Shown in pieces: positions 63,370 to 64,000 of a stretch of 64,000 nt of DNA (the stretch's first letter is position 1; each line of letters opens with the position of its first letter). Source of the stretch: Microplitis mediator (lineage: Eukaryota; Arthropoda; Insecta; Hymenoptera; Braconidae). Under the pieces are notes generated by a model. It saw only the letters and a list, made by a program, of their open reading frames with translations, had not been told where the DNA came from and ran no database searches. Location: assembly GCF_029852145.1 (NCBI RefSeq), contig NC_079975.1, positions 25,301,364-25,365,363 of the forward strand, in the 5' to 3' direction. Made by a program: the position numbers and the translations under genes.

Positions 63370-64000
63370 CATAATGTACGGTATTTATAAGAATTACGAT
63401 ATTTTACCACAGACTGTTGAATTTCACGGCAAATTACGGTATTATGCGGTAAATTACGGTAACTTGCGGTATTTCACGGTGAAAATACGGTAATTCACCG
63501 TACGTTTGCGGCAAACCTGCAGTATTTTACGGTAAAAAAGACGGTATTTTTCGGTAAAAGTGCGATGCTTTACCGTAAAAGTGCATATTTATTGCAAAAT
63601 TGCAGCATTTTACCGTAAAGTGAAGTATTTCACTCTGTTACGGTAAAAATGCCACAAATTGCGGTAAATTTCCATAAATTGCAATAATTTACCGTATTCT
63701 ACCATGAATTACCGCATTTTGACGCAATTTTCGGCAAATTTGCTGTAAAATAAGGTATTTCACGGTGAAAATACGGTAATTCACCGTACATTTGCGGCAA
63801 ACCTGCGGTTATTTTACGGTAAACAAGACGGTATTTTTCGGTAAAAGTGCGATGCTTTACCGTAAACATGCATATTTATTGCGAAATTGCGGCATTTTAC
63901 CAGAAAGTGAAGTGTTTCACTGTGTTACGGTAAAAATGCCACAAATTGCGATAAATTTCCATAAATGGTAATAATTTACCGTATTTTACCATGAATTACC
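63370..64000. repeat. ACGGTAAA-rich tandem repeat, about 286-bp period, runs off the window
   Basis: GGTATTTCACGGTGAAAATA occurs at 63468 and again at 63754, and the following sequence keeps register, with TTACCGTAAA/ACGGTAAATT words throughout. The array continues past the right edge; a short stretch of the same words lies before 63248. Confidence 0.85.

Overview
This window is very AT-rich, intron-bearing animal DNA crowded with non-autonomous DNA transposons. The gene families point to an insect, most likely a parasitoid wasp: Hox3/zen-type homeobox genes with an intron inside the homeodomain, and secreted M1-type aminopeptidase-like proteins. The wasp assignment is an inference from overall character; no species-diagnostic sequence was seen.

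Left half (1-44,000). Three zen-like homeobox genes, each with three exons and the same two intron positions. zen-A (1852-4082, +) and zen-C (40806-43430, +) are close paralogues within duplicated blocks of several kb. zen-B (20963-24448, -) is inverted and more diverged. All three carry a related GGCG/GCCAG-containing element 300-530 bp upstream of the start codon. Between them lie a strictly regular 172-bp satellite array (about 7800-12397), a run of large foldback elements set in TA-rich DNA (14251-18016), many smaller MITEs, a 699-bp CATG-rich palindrome, and two diverged copies of an LTR-like module.

Right half (45,300-62,900). Two head-to-tail M1 aminopeptidase-like genes, both on the minus strand, reconstruct to nine coding exons each: APN-A (939 codons) and APN-B (930 codons). 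Exons 2 to 8 have identical lengths and phases in the two genes, and both join into uninterrupted frames. Both have signal peptides, but in both the HEXXH zinc site, the GAMEN motif and the catalytic tyrosine are altered, so they look like secreted pseudoenzymes. Between and around them are a degenerate tRNA-like sequence, a LINE 3' fragment and an unidentified 79-codon open frame.

Mobile DNA. The most striking non-genic signal is a group of at least thirteen elements ending CCC...GGG and flanked by 2-bp target duplications of varied sequence (at, tt, gt, gc, tc, ta, aa, ct, ca). Two of these insertions have a matching empty site in the paralogous zen block. A second group has hAT-like ends (TAGGG...) and 8-bp duplications. 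The window ends in an ACGGTAAA-rich tandem repeat with a period of about 286 bp.
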